This document shows, piece after piece, positions 1-8,740 of a DNA stretch of 37,594 bases. The stretch is from assembly GCA_013813265.1 (NCBI GenBank), contig JACCRY010000033.1, positions 1-37,594 on the forward strand, in the 5' to 3' direction. The stretch is from Parachlamydiaceae bacterium. Its GTDB lineage: Bacteria; Chlamydiota; Chlamydiia; Chlamydiales; Parachlamydiaceae. The notes beneath the pieces are model-generated. The model was not told the DNA's origin, ran no database searches, and saw nothing but the letters and a program-made list of their open reading frames with translations. Within the stretch, counting starts at the first letter, position 1. Each line of letters begins with the position of its first letter. The position numbers and the translations under genes are program-made.

Positions 1-4
1 ATTT

Positions 5-64
5 GGCCTCATTTGTTTCTTTGTTGTAAATCACACTTAGAATACATTGTGAGGCCTTTTTTTG
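5..64 (+). terminator. possible rho-independent terminator at the left edge
   Basis: GGCCTCA at 5-11 is complementary to TGAGGCC at 50-56, which is followed directly by a run of seven T. The loop of about 38 bases is long for an intrinsic terminator, so this is a weak call. It would end a plus-strand gene lying to the left of the window. Confidence 0.3.
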
Positions 65-242
65 TAAACATAAATAAAAAAATAATTTCTTGTCACTTAT
101 GCAATCGTCTCGTGTGTAGCGATAGCGGAACGCGGGGTCAGAACAATTTAAATGACAGAGCTGCGGCAGCAGTGAAAGAAGCACGCGATTCAAAAAATTC
201 GAAGGCAAGGGTATATTTTTTAAGGAAATTCACTCTGTTAGC

Positions 243-285
243 GCAAAATAGAAATGTCCTATATGTGAGCAAAATAGAAATGTCC
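243..285. repeat. paired 17-base direct repeat resembling an IS end
   Basis: The 17-mer GCAAAATAGAAATGTCC occurs at 243-259 and again, identical, at 269-285, a period of 26 bases. Multiple short direct repeats containing AAATAGAAATGTCC are what I recall from the ends of IS21-family elements, where they act as transposase binding sites. No istA or istB reading frame is visible beside it, so this would be the remnant end of an element, or its complete partner lies outside the window. The family assignment is from memory and uncertain. Confidence 0.35.
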
Positions 286-614
286 GGTTGGCAATATTTG
301 CCTTCTAAGGTTAGTATTATTATAACATAGATATTCATTTAAAATCATGTTGCCCTTCCTCTCTTGTTAGCGCCTTCTTTTTTTAGTTATTTCCTCCTCT
401 CTCAATGGATTTAATACATTTGTGGACTACCAAAAACACTAAAAAAATCCCAAGAAGCTCAGCAGGAACAAATTCTGGTCGAAGATGTTTCTGATCTACA
501 CCCGACGTTAGAAGGTTCAAGAGGAAAGCTCCAGACCTGGTCGTAAGTCGTGATTTGAGCCATAATTGGTTATAGTGCATTGCCAAGCTATTTTTAAGTC
601 AGGCCTTCGAGCCT

Positions 615-752
615 GACAGGAAACTACTGAAGCTTCGTGCAATGGCGGATAAGCCATTGGTGTCTGGCCTGATATTCTGATATTTGCCTGTCTGAAAACT
701 TTTAAATGCATTCGTAGCAAATGTCTGAATGTCAGGCCTGACACCAATGGCC
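615..752. repeat. palindromic repeat family, copy A
   Basis: The core at 653-752 is a long inverted repeat: the arm beginning GCCATTGGTGTCTGGCCTGA pairs with an arm ending TCAGGCCTGACACCAATGGC, about 36 bases per arm with a few mismatches, around a loop of about 30 bases. A flank starting GACAGGAAA at 615 is shared with copies B and C. The element carries no gene. It could be a MITE-like non-autonomous element or a REP-type sequence. Confidence 0.8.
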
Positions 753-827
753 TGTATGTGGCATCTCTAAGGTTAGGTCATATTTCATTTTAGGAGAGAG
801 TCTCTAACTTAAAAACCCCTCAGCGTA

Positions 828-969
828 GGCCTTGGTGTCAGGTCTGACATTCTGACATTTGCTGCGAATATTTTTAGAGGCATAGCCAAAGCAAATATCA
901 GAATGTCAGGCCAGACACCAATGGCTTTTCACTTTCACGCAAATCTATTCTTGACGCAATTTCCTGTCA
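828..969. repeat. palindromic repeat family, copy B (inverted)
   Basis: Palindrome core at 828-925 with the same arm sequence as copy A. The conserved flank lies on the right here: read on the minus strand, the order is TGACAGGAAA, a spacer containing an AATAGA motif, GTGAAAAGCCATTGG, then the core. This matches copy C over about 140 bases. Copies A and B therefore lie in opposite orientation about 75 bases apart. Confidence 0.8.
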
Positions 970-1335
970 GTCTCTTCATGTGATGAATTTATCATTTAAG
1001 TCAAACTTTCATAAAAACTCTAAGAAAGTGTATGCTATAAGTTATTTAAAATAATTGACTACGAACGCATTATCCTAAATCAACAGATCGCTTATTTATT
1101 TTCTCAAAACGATCCCCCCTCTTAATTCATCTGAAAGGAAAAAAAACAAATCGCAGAAAAAAATGTCGAATATAAATCCCTATTGCAGATTTATTCGGTT
1201 ATCATCAAAATGTGCGATATCTGCTAAAAAGCACAGTGCATTCAAAGTCTCCCGGCTATCCCAAACGAATATATACAAATGCCACTCTTCCCACAGGATT
1301 AGGGTGATATCGACAAACCGAAATAAGGAACAATT

Positions 1336-3051
1336 ATGGAAGCATCTTTTTCTACATATCCTTTTAATTGTATAGGGACCCCCTCAGAGAAAAATGACTT
1401 AGTTAGAAAAAATATTGCTGTTACATTTGACAACGTTATTAAAGAGTATTTTGATCAAGAATTTTTATTAAAAATACCCTATTTCAAATCAATCATGGAA
1501 AATTCGAATCTGATTTATGGTAACATAAGTTTTAATGTATGCCATTTTTCAAAATCAGATATCGATCTTATATTGTCGCTATTTTATGACATGCGCCATT
1601 TAGCAGATGCTGTAGACAAACAATATCTAGTTGATCCAGATTTTTATACACATTTAGAGAAAAGTATTATATTTTTCCTTCAAAAAGAAGCACTTACAGG
1701 TAAAACTATTATTGCAGAAGAAATGCAGAGCTTTTCTTTTAAAGTCTCTATTGAGTTACTAACCAATTATTTTAAAAAAAATAAACCTTCACAATCCATG
1801 CCGTTTTTTATTGTCGTAGCTCAAAAAGTTGTGGGCTTATCTTTGGGTTATAAACAAATTTCATTTTATGAAAAACAACTCAAAGCAATTCGTTCCTGCC
1901 AAGATGATATCTTGAATACATGGACTCAAAAAAACCTTATCAAAAAAATGCTTTCGATAAAAGAAGATGATCCTCTTGGTGACTTCCTCAAGAAAACAAT
2001 TTATATGCAGACTAGCGAAAAAGGAGGCCTTAATTGTGCCTTTGACCTCTTCAAACAATGCGAGGCAAGGGAATCTACCAATCTTTTACAATTTGGCTTT
2101 GACCTTTCTAACATTCATAGGGAAGCATGTATCCAGCTAACCCCTTCAAAATTATTAGCCCTAGCCTCTAATAGTAACTCCGAGGAAGATTCAGATCTTA
2201 CAACAATGTGTCAAAAGGCGATGGCAAAAGTTGCATTTAAAATCTATGAAGCGAATGTTTATCTTACTTTACAGTATCAGAAAAGAGCCACCTTAATGCC
2301 AAAAAGGGAATTCCTTTATGCTCCGCTCTTTGCATACTATGATATGGAACCAAAATCAGATTTCAGTGGTTTCCAGCATACGATGTTCAAAACTACTTTT
2401 TTTTATCAATTTACCTATCCGAAAAACGCAAACTTAATGAGCCTTGAAAAAGAAATTCGTGATGACCTTGAAAGATGTGCTGGAAAGAAAGATTTATGGC
2501 AAAATGAATTCAAAGGAGGTATTCCGCTGCCCTCTCCAATGTTCTCAGAAGTTTCAAATCTTCCCTTAGTTCCTAAAAAAAATATATCTTCTGAGATAAA
2601 AGAACTTCGTGAAGGCATGCTCCCCTATTTTTCGCATTGCCGCAACGGATCAGAACATAACATTATAGCTCAACGTTTATTAGAATATTGGGGTTGGAAG
2701 GAATATGGAATCACACCAAATGATCTAACTTTCATCCCTTTAACATCTAGATTTGGCAGAACAATCACAGATGAAGACAATGGATTTATCAGAGCAACGA
2801 TAAAGCTAAGAAATGAAAATAGCAACAATTATATTACAAAAAAATATGAATTGTTTTTTTCAATAGATGATTTCAAACCCATTATTTTGCATCCGTCAAT
2901 TGATGCAACTTTTGAAAGTAGTAACCAATTTATGAGAGATCAGTGGCTAATGAAGAAAGCATCGGCAAAGGAAAATGCTCTTCTCGATTTTAATTTTTTT
3001 GATTATATAGGATTGCAGAAAACTACTCATCCATTTCCGCGGTATTGTTGA
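1336..3051 (+). CDS. BTB/POZ-like domain protein, candidate host-directed effector
   Basis: Protein of 571 residues with no signal peptide or clear membrane segment. Residues ~28-85 resemble a BTB/POZ fold: a strand (IAVTFDN), then a helical stretch with LLKIPYFKSIMENS, matching the 'a.SPYF..M' pattern of BTB domains, then a strand and a helix (SKSDIDLILSLFY) in the place where BTB domains have 'F..LL.fiY'. The remaining ~480 residues are not recognised. BTB proteins act as substrate adaptors of Cullin-3 ubiquitin ligases in eukaryotes, and amoeba-associated Chlamydiae are known to carry expanded families of BTB and F-box proteins, thought to be secreted effectors. The start is supported by AAGGA seven bases upstream of the ATG. 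The gene ends inside the photolyase gene on the other strand (29-base tail-to-tail overlap). The BTB call rests on pattern reading only. Confidence 0.5.
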   Translation: MEASFSTYPFNCIGTPSEKNDLVRKNIAVTFDNVIKEYFDQEFLLKIPYFKSIMENSNLIYGNISFNVCHFSKSDIDLILSLFYDMRHLADAVDKQYLVDPDFYTHLEKSIIFFLQKEALTGKTIIAEEMQSFSFKVSIELLTNYFKKNKPSQSMPFFIVVAQKVVGLSLGYKQISFYEKQLKAIRSCQDDILNTWTQKNLIKKMLSIKEDDPLGDFLKKTIYMQTSEKGGLNCAFDLFKQCEARESTNLLQFGFDLSNIHREACIQLTPSKLLALASNSNSEEDSDLTTMCQKAMAKVAFKIYEANVYLTLQYQKRATLMPKREFLYAPLFAYYDMEPKSDFSGFQHTMFKTTFFYQFTYPKNANLMSLEKEIRDDLERCAGKKDLWQNEFKGGIPLPSPMFSEVSNLPLVPKKNISSEIKELREGMLPYFSHCRNGSEHNIIAQRLLEYWGWKEYGITPNDLTFIPLTSRFGRTITDEDNGFIRATIKLRNENSNNYITKKYELFFSIDDFKPIILHPSIDATFESSNQFMRDQWLMKKASAKENALLDFNFFDYIGLQKTTHPFPRYC

Positions 3052-4435
3052 AGGCAGCTTTATAAGCTGCAAGAGCTTTTTTTGACTCTTCTGCATGGCC
3101 CACGCATGGGGCTGGATAGGTAGCTGCATGCTGTTGATGATTTTCTTGAAACCATTTATGAATGATCTTTGGAGAATACGACTCCAGCTCGGGAACCCAT
3201 TTTTTGATATAAATGCAATCCTTATCAAATTTCAAGCCTTGCAGCCACGGATTGAAAATGCGGAAATAGGGTTGCGCATCGCAACCTGTGCTTGCAGCCC
3301 ATTGCCAATTGCCATTATTGATTACGGGATCATAATCAATCAATTTTTGAGCAAAATACTTCTCGCCCCATCTCCAATCAAAATGGAGATCTTTTACTAA
3401 AAAGCTAGCAACAATCATACGCAAACGATTATGCATAAAACCAGTTTGATTCATCTCCCGTATCCCTGCATCAACAATTGGAAAACCTGTTGTGCCTTCA
3501 CACCATTTCTTAAAAAGTTGTTCGTCATAGCTCCATTTAACAGCATTAAAATGCTGCTGAAAAGCTCCTGTGAAAACTCGAGGAAAATAAAACCCAATCG
3601 AGCTAAAAAAATCCCTCCAATGCAAAGCACGTAGAAGCTCCGAACTTTCTCCAAGTTGATGATATATTGCCCAATAAGTTTCTCTAGGAGAGCAGGTTGT
3701 AAACTTAAGGTGTCCTGAAAGATGAGTGGTTTTCTCTAGTGCAGGAAAATCTCTTTCTTCTTTATAGCTTTCAAAATTTCCAAGTGATGCTAAAATTTTT
3801 AGAGCTTCAGATCTTCCTCCTTTGGATTGAAGTTGCCTTTTTGGAAGCGGGAGCACTTTATTATATAAACTTGCATTCGAAGCAGCAAAAGGGATTGATT
3901 TAGACTCATAATTGGTGTGTCGATTTTCGGAAGGATAATCAACTTCAAGTTTTAGGGCATTTCGATAAAAAGGAGTAAATATAGTGTAAGGCTTACCGTC
4001 AGACTTTAAAGTTTCCTCTGGTGGATGAAGAAGGGCGTCTTCAAAGGAATGGAAGCTAGCATTAAGGGCTTCACAAGTGGCTGTTAGCTTTTGATCTCGA
4101 TTAATGCTGTAAGGTGTGTAATCACGATTGACGATGATTGCATCAACTCCTAAGTTCTTGATGCAATCGGTGATAATGGTTTCTACTTTTCCATAAAAGA
4201 GAAAAAGACGTCCATTGTTGGCGGAAAGTTGGCTTTCAAGATCCTCTAATGATTCGATCATAAATTGGAGGCATCTATCACTACGATAAGGATTGTGCTC
4301 GATCTGTTCAGGTGTAAAAATGAAGCAAGGAATGACGGTTTGAGCATTTTCTAGTGCAAAAAGAAGGCCGGTGTTATCGTTTAAGCGTAAATCTCTTCTA
4401 AAAATAAAAAGGGCTTTTTTGTATTGCTTTATCAT
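3023..4435 (-). CDS. phrB: deoxyribodipyrimidine photolyase (class I type)
   Basis: Light-dependent flavoenzyme that splits UV-induced pyrimidine dimers in DNA. About 470 residues, normal for class I photolyases. The N-terminal part is the antenna-binding Rossmann-like domain (FIFRRDLRLNDN near the start). The C-terminal half is the helical FAD and DNA-binding domain, with LHWRDFF, the WCEGTTGFPIVDAGIREM block, FMHNRLRM, and DYDPVINNGNWQWAASTGCDAQPYFRIFNP, a very characteristic series. I place the start at the ATG at 4435 because GGAAGGGAGA lies just upstream; a longer frame would begin at TTG (4450), inside that binding site. It lies 25 bases after the ABC transporter gene, so it may be the last gene of an accA-msbA-phrB unit. 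A cryptochrome is the only serious alternative. Confidence 0.93.
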   Translation of the reverse strand: MIKQYKKALFIFRRDLRLNDNTGLLFALENAQTVIPCFIFTPEQIEHNPYRSDRCLQFMIESLEDLESQLSANNGRLFLFYGKVETIITDCIKNLGVDAIIVNRDYTPYSINRDQKLTATCEALNASFHSFEDALLHPPEETLKSDGKPYTIFTPFYRNALKLEVDYPSENRHTNYESKSIPFAASNASLYNKVLPLPKRQLQSKGGRSEALKILASLGNFESYKEERDFPALEKTTHLSGHLKFTTCSPRETYWAIYHQLGESSELLRALHWRDFFSSIGFYFPRVFTGAFQQHFNAVKWSYDEQLFKKWCEGTTGFPIVDAGIREMNQTGFMHNRLRMIVASFLVKDLHFDWRWGEKYFAQKLIDYDPVINNGNWQWAASTGCDAQPYFRIFNPWLQGLKFDKDCIYIKKWVPELESYSPKIIHKWFQENHQQHAATYPAPCVGHAEESKKALAAYKAAFNNTAEMDE

Positions 4436-4460
4436 GATTCTCCCTTCCAAATAGAGGCAG

Positions 4461-6401
4461 CTATAGACTATCAGCTACTACCACTTCATCATACACCTCA
4501 CTCGTGCAATTCCACATGCGCTCAAAGGCCGGACATGAAGCCAAAAGCTCCTCTTTTGTCCCTTCAGCTATCTTTTTACCACGCTCGATATAAATGATTC
4601 TGTCGGCCTTTTCAATGGTTGAAAGACGATGGGCAATGATGATTTGAGTCATCTGTCCACGCAATCCATCGATAGACTGTTTAATACGCTCTTCACTTAA
4701 TGCATCTAAAGATGAGGTTGCTTCATCCATCACTAAAATTGGAGCCCCCTTGACAAGAGCTCGAGCAATTGCTAAACGCTGTTGCTGGCCTCCTGAGAGA
4801 TTTTTTCCAGCTTCTGCTAGTTCAGTCTCGTAGCCCTGTGGAAGCGTTTCAATAAATTCATCAGCATACGCAGCACTTGCAGCTTCTTCAATTTGCTCTT
4901 TAGAAAATGGTCGACCAAAAGAAATGTTATTAGCCACAGTGTCGACAAATAGAAAGGGCTTTTGTGGGACAAATGCAATCATTTCACGCAAAGAACGTTG
5001 CGTATACTCTTTTAAAGGAGTTCCGTCGACTCGGATTTCACCCTTTTGAATATCGTAAAGCCTTGGCAAAAGCTGGACAATTGTCGACTTCCCAGAGCCT
5101 GTTGGACCTACAATCGCGACACATTCTCCTTTAGAGATTGTGAAACTTACGCCTTTCAAAACCCAACTTTCCCCATATCTAAACCAAACATCATCAAATT
5201 CAATCGATTCGTTAAACTCGAGCAAATCCAAAGAATTTTGATCATCTTCAATATCTGGCTTCATTTCCATCACTTCATAAAGCCTTTCTGCTGCTGCTAT
5301 TCCTCTCTGAATATGACTATTTTCTTCAGCAAATTTTTTAATAGGCTCATAGAAAATATAAAGCAGACCACAATAAAAAAAGACCTCTGAATTACTCATT
5401 TGCAGAATATAAATTCCGTACATCAATGCCGTGGCCAAACAAAACATCCCAACAGTATGAACGATAGGTCTCGAGGAAAGATCATAACGCGCACTACGTT
5501 TCTCTAAAGATGCCATACGTTCATTATATTCCTGATACTTTTTCAATGAAAAAGCTTCCATCGCAAAAACCTTGACTGTCTGCACACCTGCTAAAAAATC
5601 GAGAAGAACTGAGGTAAAACGCTCTTGATTTTGCTGAATTTGCTTAGAAATCCTTTTCACCCTCTTAGCCAAAAAAACGATCGGCAAAATGATGAAAGGA
5701 AACCCAACAAAAATGATCAGAGAAAGCTGCCATGAAGTTAAAAAACAAAGCGTTAAAGTCGTCATTACAACAAAAGGCGTTTGCAGGTAATTAACGAGGC
5801 AGGCATTTATTGCTTCAGCAATTAAAGCCGCATCTCCGACCACTCGAGAGGAGAGGCTTCCACTATTGTACTTGTAAAAAAAGGAAATAGGCAATGATTG
5901 AATATGCTCGAAATACTGTAAACGCAAATCTCTACTTACATAAATGGCCACAAGTCGTGTGATAAACCGGTAAGAGAAAAGAGAAATCGCCTTGAATAAG
6001 GCAACAAATATTAGCAAATACACAAGATTTTTTAGATTCTTTGTTACAGGAAAAAAACGATCTATTGTGGAAATTCCCTTACTGATAATGTCACCCCCTT
6101 TTTTTTCTGCTATATAGTGATTGGCAGAATCAAGCGTGATATATCCATCATTTTTATCTTCAATAAATTCCCATTTCTTCAGAACTTCTTCTTTAGAAAT
6201 TTTTTCAGAGCGCAGAGATTCACTTGGAACTTCACTACTCCCAAAAAGCTCAAAAAAACCAGGCCCACTCTTTGTAATAATACCGATCGAAAAGATCTCA
6301 AGCTGCGACGCAAAGGTCGTAAGGCACATCAACAATACGGTACAAATTAATAAATAAGTCGTTTGGCGACTTTTTAAAGCGGTATTTAAAAGTAGTCTCA
6401 T
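4461..6401 (-). CDS. msbA: MsbA-like ABC transporter, fused membrane and ATPase domains
   Basis: A 646-residue half-transporter. The membrane domain has its first segment at ~15-33 and further segments between ~125 and 350, with the coupling-region motif '[15 protein letters not shown]' at ~173-187. The ATPase domain starts near 400: Walker [10 protein letters not shown] 432-440, Q-loop ~480, signature LSGGQ 535-539, Walker B ILVMDE 555-560, H-loop histidine 591. All catalytic residues are present. MsbA-type proteins flip lipid A core across the inner membrane; a lipid or drug exporter of the same family cannot be excluded. An extra segment of about 90 residues sits between the first and second membrane helices (~34-124), which typical MsbA lacks. 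The start codon overlaps the accA stop (ATGA), so the two are translationally coupled; the same pair is adjacent in Chlamydia trachomatis (CT264/CT265). Confidence 0.85.
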   Translation of the reverse strand: MRLLLNTALKSRQTTYLLICTVLLMCLTTFASQLEIFSIGIITKSGPGFFELFGSSEVPSESLRSEKISKEEVLKKWEFIEDKNDGYITLDSANHYIAEKKGGDIISKGISTIDRFFPVTKNLKNLVYLLIFVALFKAISLFSYRFITRLVAIYVSRDLRLQYFEHIQSLPISFFYKYNSGSLSSRVVGDAALIAEAINACLVNYLQTPFVVMTTLTLCFLTSWQLSLIIFVGFPFIILPIVFLAKRVKRISKQIQQNQERFTSVLLDFLAGVQTVKVFAMEAFSLKKYQEYNERMASLEKRSARYDLSSRPIVHTVGMFCLATALMYGIYILQMSNSEVFFYCGLLYIFYEPIKKFAEENSHIQRGIAAAERLYEVMEMKPDIEDDQNSLDLLEFNESIEFDDVWFRYGESWVLKGVSFTISKGECVAIVGPTGSGKSTIVQLLPRLYDIQKGEIRVDGTPLKEYTQRSLREMIAFVPQKPFLFVDTVANNISFGRPFSKEQIEEAASAAYADEFIETLPQGYETELAEAGKNLSGGQQQRLAIARALVKGAPILVMDEATSSLDALSEERIKQSIDGLRGQMTQIIIAHRLSTIEKADRIIYIERGKKIAEGTKEELLASCPAFERMWNCTSEVYDEVVVADSL

Positions 6402-7360
6402 GATTTTTCCGCTCTTGTAAAGCCTCCCATCCGTCGATACTTCATATAACGTTGTTCCAGCAAAAGCTCTTTTGGAATATGTCTAAGAATTTCCCATTGT
6501 TCCAAAATAAATGACTTTACATTGCTATATACATATTGTGGACCATGGTGGGCTCCACCTGGAGGCTCCATAATGATTGTATCGATGATCTGTAGTTTCA
6601 AAAGATCTTCAGCATTTAATTTTAACGCAGAAGCAGCTTCACTTTTCTTGCTTGCATCTTTCCAAAGGATCGATGCGCATCCCTCCGGTGAAATCACAGA
6701 GTAATAAGCATGTTCTAACATGCCGATAACATCTCCAACACCCACACCTAATGCTCCACCCGAGCCCGCTTCCCCGATAACAACGACAATAATCGGAGTG
6801 GCTAGCTGACTCATTTCCCTCAAATTCATTGCAATGGCCCAACCCTGGCCACGTTCTTCAGCTTCTAGACCTGGATGAGCACCCTGAGTATCGAGTAAAG
6901 AGATAACGGGAAGCTGAAACTTCTCGGCCAACTTCATCAAACGGAGTGCCTTACGGAAGCCTTCAGGGAGCAGCATTCCAAAGTTGCGTTTCACTCGAGT
7001 TTCTGTATCGTTACCTTTTTCCTGACCAATTAGTACGCATTTCATTCCATCGATTACAGCTAATCCACCCACCACTGCATGGTCGTCACTAAATGTTCTA
7101 TCTCCACAAAGTTCATGGAAGCTCTCGCAAAGATTTTTAATATAATCTAATGTATGTGGGCGATCTGGGTGGCGGGAAATTTGGACACGTTCCCATGGAA
7201 TAAGTTTTGCGTAAACACTCTCCTTGAGTTTATTCAACTTCTGTTCGAATTTTCGAATCTCTGCATTAAAAAGCGGATTAGCTTGATTTTGTTTCTTGAG
7301 ATGCTCGATTGTCTTGACATACTCAGAAATTTGTTTTTCGTGAGGCAATATATCTGACAT
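6398..7360 (-). CDS. accA: acetyl-CoA carboxylase carboxyltransferase subunit alpha
   Basis: Alpha subunit of the carboxyltransferase that moves CO2 from carboxybiotin to acetyl-CoA to give malonyl-CoA, the first step of fatty acid synthesis; it works with AccD. The length of 320 residues is normal. Typical blocks are [31 protein letters not shown], the [29 protein letters not shown] region, and the oxyanion-hole part [14 protein letters not shown]. The N-terminal coiled-coil helix is also typical. AAGGAG lies four bases before the ATG. The gene is followed with a four-base overlap by the MsbA-like transporter. A strong hairpin (7382-7441) lies just upstream of the ribosome binding site. Confidence 0.97.
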   Translation of the reverse strand: MSDILPHEKQISEYVKTIEHLKKQNQANPLFNAEIRKFEQKLNKLKESVYAKLIPWERVQISRHPDRPHTLDYIKNLCESFHELCGDRTFSDDHAVVGGLAVIDGMKCVLIGQEKGNDTETRVKRNFGMLLPEGFRKALRLMKLAEKFQLPVISLLDTQGAHPGLEAEERGQGWAIAMNLREMSQLATPIIVVVIGEAGSGGALGVGVGDVIGMLEHAYYSVISPEGCASILWKDASKKSEAASALKLNAEDLLKLQIIDTIIMEPPGGAHHGPQYVYSNVKSFILEQWEILRHIPKELLLEQRYMKYRRMGGFTRAEKS

Positions 7361-7381
7361 AGAACTCCTTATTCATGCAAG

Positions 7382-7441
7382 TTGTTAGGTCCACAAGGTT
7401 AAGTAGGGGCGCTACCCCAATTAACCTTGTGGACCTAACAA
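7382..7441. repeat. 21-base perfect inverted repeat between accA and the L,D-transpeptidase
   Basis: TTGTTAGGTCCACAAGGTTAA at 7382-7402 is exactly complementary to 7421-7441. The 18-base centre contains a nested GGGG/CCCC pairing, so the whole structure could form one long hairpin. There is no T-run on either side, so it is not a classical terminator. It lies downstream of the L,D-transpeptidase gene and 21 bases upstream of accA. Its arm shares CAAGGTTAAG with the large palindrome at 35757-35903, so the two may be related elements. Confidence 0.75.
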
Positions 7442-7538
7442 GTAATAGGTTATTTTTTTAACGCATCTATAAATCTAAAGCACATTGTTTGTGTCTAAAT
7501 TGTCATCTCACTAACTTCGGGGATCTTAACTTACAAAA

Positions 7539-8558
7539 TTATTCAGTACCTGGAAGTTTAGCATCCGAAAAATTTCTAACAAGCTCGATGACAGCAGGTT
7601 TGGCCAAAAGTATTGCAAATATTTCCTCCACATCTTCAGTCGCCAATCTGATACAGCCATCGCTCTCATACTTTCCAATGCTAGAACAATCTTCAGACAA
7701 CACTCCTGAGTTTAAAACCCAGGGAACTCCGTGAAAACCTAAAGATTTTGCAGGAGCGGTACAGTCACTAATTTCTTTTTCAAAAGGAACCCAACGGGTA
7801 CCAAAAATGCGGATCATTTCGACCTTCTGGCCGTTATAAATGCCTTCAATTTTCGGTCGATAGATAGCAACTTTATTCCCAAGAGCATATTTCCCTAATG
7901 GGGTCAACAATCCTGAAACTCTTTCGCTGTTAAGCCTGCCAAGTCCCACGTTATAGGTCTTAAGCAACGTACGCTTATTCAAATCCAAATCCATCACATA
8001 AAACCACATTTTACAGCGGCTAGTATCGACTAATAAATAAAACTGAATATTTTTATCTTTTCGATAAACATTGAAAGAATCTCCTTCAGCAACTTCTTGC
8101 TTCAAGTAATCACGGCTACCATTCAAGCTGCGCGCAATAAAATGGCGTGAAGTCCCATAATAACTTGCATAGTCTGAGAGCCAGGCTGGACGCCCTTTGA
8201 GCCAAGGGACACGACTTTTATAGATGATCGTTTCTACAATTGGCAGTCTTGGTTCACTTTTATTAAAAAGCTCTAAAATGCGATCTGCTTCTGGAAGGGG
8301 TTTTTCAATCGCTTGTACTTTTTTAGAAGCTGCCATATCGGAAGTGCGCTCTGCAATAACAGAAGTTTCAACCACTTTCACAACTGGAGGCTGCACAATT
8401 TGAATTTCACGCTCAAGAGCAATCGGAGTGGGTAATGTTGTAGAGACCATTTTTACATCTATTACAGGACTTGACTTATTACTTTTAAAAAAAGCAAGCA
8501 TTCCAATCGTTGCAAAAAGAAAAACAGAGGCAAAGGCTAGAAATTTTGGAAATGTCAT
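7539..8558 (-). CDS. L,D-transpeptidase (YkuD domain), membrane-anchored
   Basis: 339 residues. An N-terminal membrane anchor (~5-24) is followed by a polar linker to about residue 105, a short region (~125-165) that could be a degenerate LysM-like peptidoglycan-binding part, then the YkuD catalytic domain. The active-site cysteine is C302 in SDGCIRL, with the upstream HGVPWV histidine in the expected place. In the classical motif the residue before GC is histidine (S/T-H-G-C); here it is aspartate, a variation also seen in some outer branches of the family. Such enzymes form 3-3 cross-links in peptidoglycan or attach proteins to it, in the periplasm. This fits a chlamydial relative that still makes some peptidoglycan. 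AAGGA lies ten bases upstream of the ATG. Possibly it has its own promoter; a gap of 178 bases separates it from accA. Confidence 0.85.
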   Translation of the reverse strand: MTFPKFLAFASVFLFATIGMLAFFKSNKSSPVIDVKMVSTTLPTPIALEREIQIVQPPVVKVVETSVIAERTSDMAASKKVQAIEKPLPEADRILELFNKSEPRLPIVETIIYKSRVPWLKGRPAWLSDYASYYGTSRHFIARSLNGSRDYLKQEVAEGDSFNVYRKDKNIQFYLLVDTSRCKMWFYVMDLDLNKRTLLKTYNVGLGRLNSERVSGLLTPLGKYALGNKVAIYRPKIEGIYNGQKVEMIRIFGTRWVPFEKEISDCTAPAKSLGFHGVPWVLNSGVLSEDCSSIGKYESDGCIRLATEDVEEIFAILLAKPAVIELVRNFSDAKLPGTE

Positions 8559-8710
8559 CCGATCGAATCCTTCATGAATTATATATGATTACTGCGCGAG
8601 TACAAATCGAATTTTGCTTCCAAGTTTACTGTAATCAGAAAATTTTGCCAATAGATAAAGAGGGAAAGAGAGAAAGAAGCAAAGAAAGAATTAGTATATA
8701 ATCAGATAAA

Positions 8711-8740
8711 TTAACGCAAAGACATAGAGACTCAAAGATG
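8711..8740. repeat. degenerate short tandem repeat abutting a gene end
   Basis: The stretch AACGCAAAGACATAGAGACTCAAAG reads as three decayed copies of an 8-9 base unit of the type 'acgcaaag'. It ends directly at the stop codon of the cystathionine gamma-lyase-like gene. The same kind of unit builds the inverted array at 28045-28243. Confidence 0.4.

Larger units (their letters stand above)
1..1335. other. gene-poor region with repeats and decayed DNA
   Basis: I see no gene here that I can defend. Several short open frames occur, but none has a good ribosome binding site or a recognisable protein. The identifiable content is the terminator-like hairpin at 5-64, the paired direct repeat at 243-285, a small palindrome TCAGGC...GCCTGA at 599-616, and two copies of the ~100-base palindromic repeat (653-752 and 828-925). 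The stretch between about 970 and 1335 is AT-rich and probably contains the promoter of the BTB-like gene, which I could not place with confidence. Confidence 0.6.

Noticed and set aside
13-330. 105-residue open frame on the plus strand
   Set aside because: It starts inside a terminator-like hairpin and runs through the paired 17-base repeats; composition is not protein-like, and there is no binding site.
383-586. Minus-strand 67-residue frame as a transposase remnant
   Set aside because: The hydrophobic end (LLGIFLVFLVVHKCI) looked suggestive, but I could not match it to any transposase family.
517-747. 76-residue frame on the minus strand, similar to another frame at 11056-11256
   Set aside because: The similarity (ISGQTPMA) comes only from the shared palindromic repeat; both frames are by-products of copies A and C.
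1163-1375. 70-residue frame overlapping the BTB-like gene start
   Set aside because: It overlaps a better supported gene in another frame and lacks a good binding site.
6120-6170. EF-hand calcium site in the MsbA-like insert
   Set aside because: Only the central DG.I agrees; the residues at loop positions 1, 3 and 12 do not fit a functional EF-hand.
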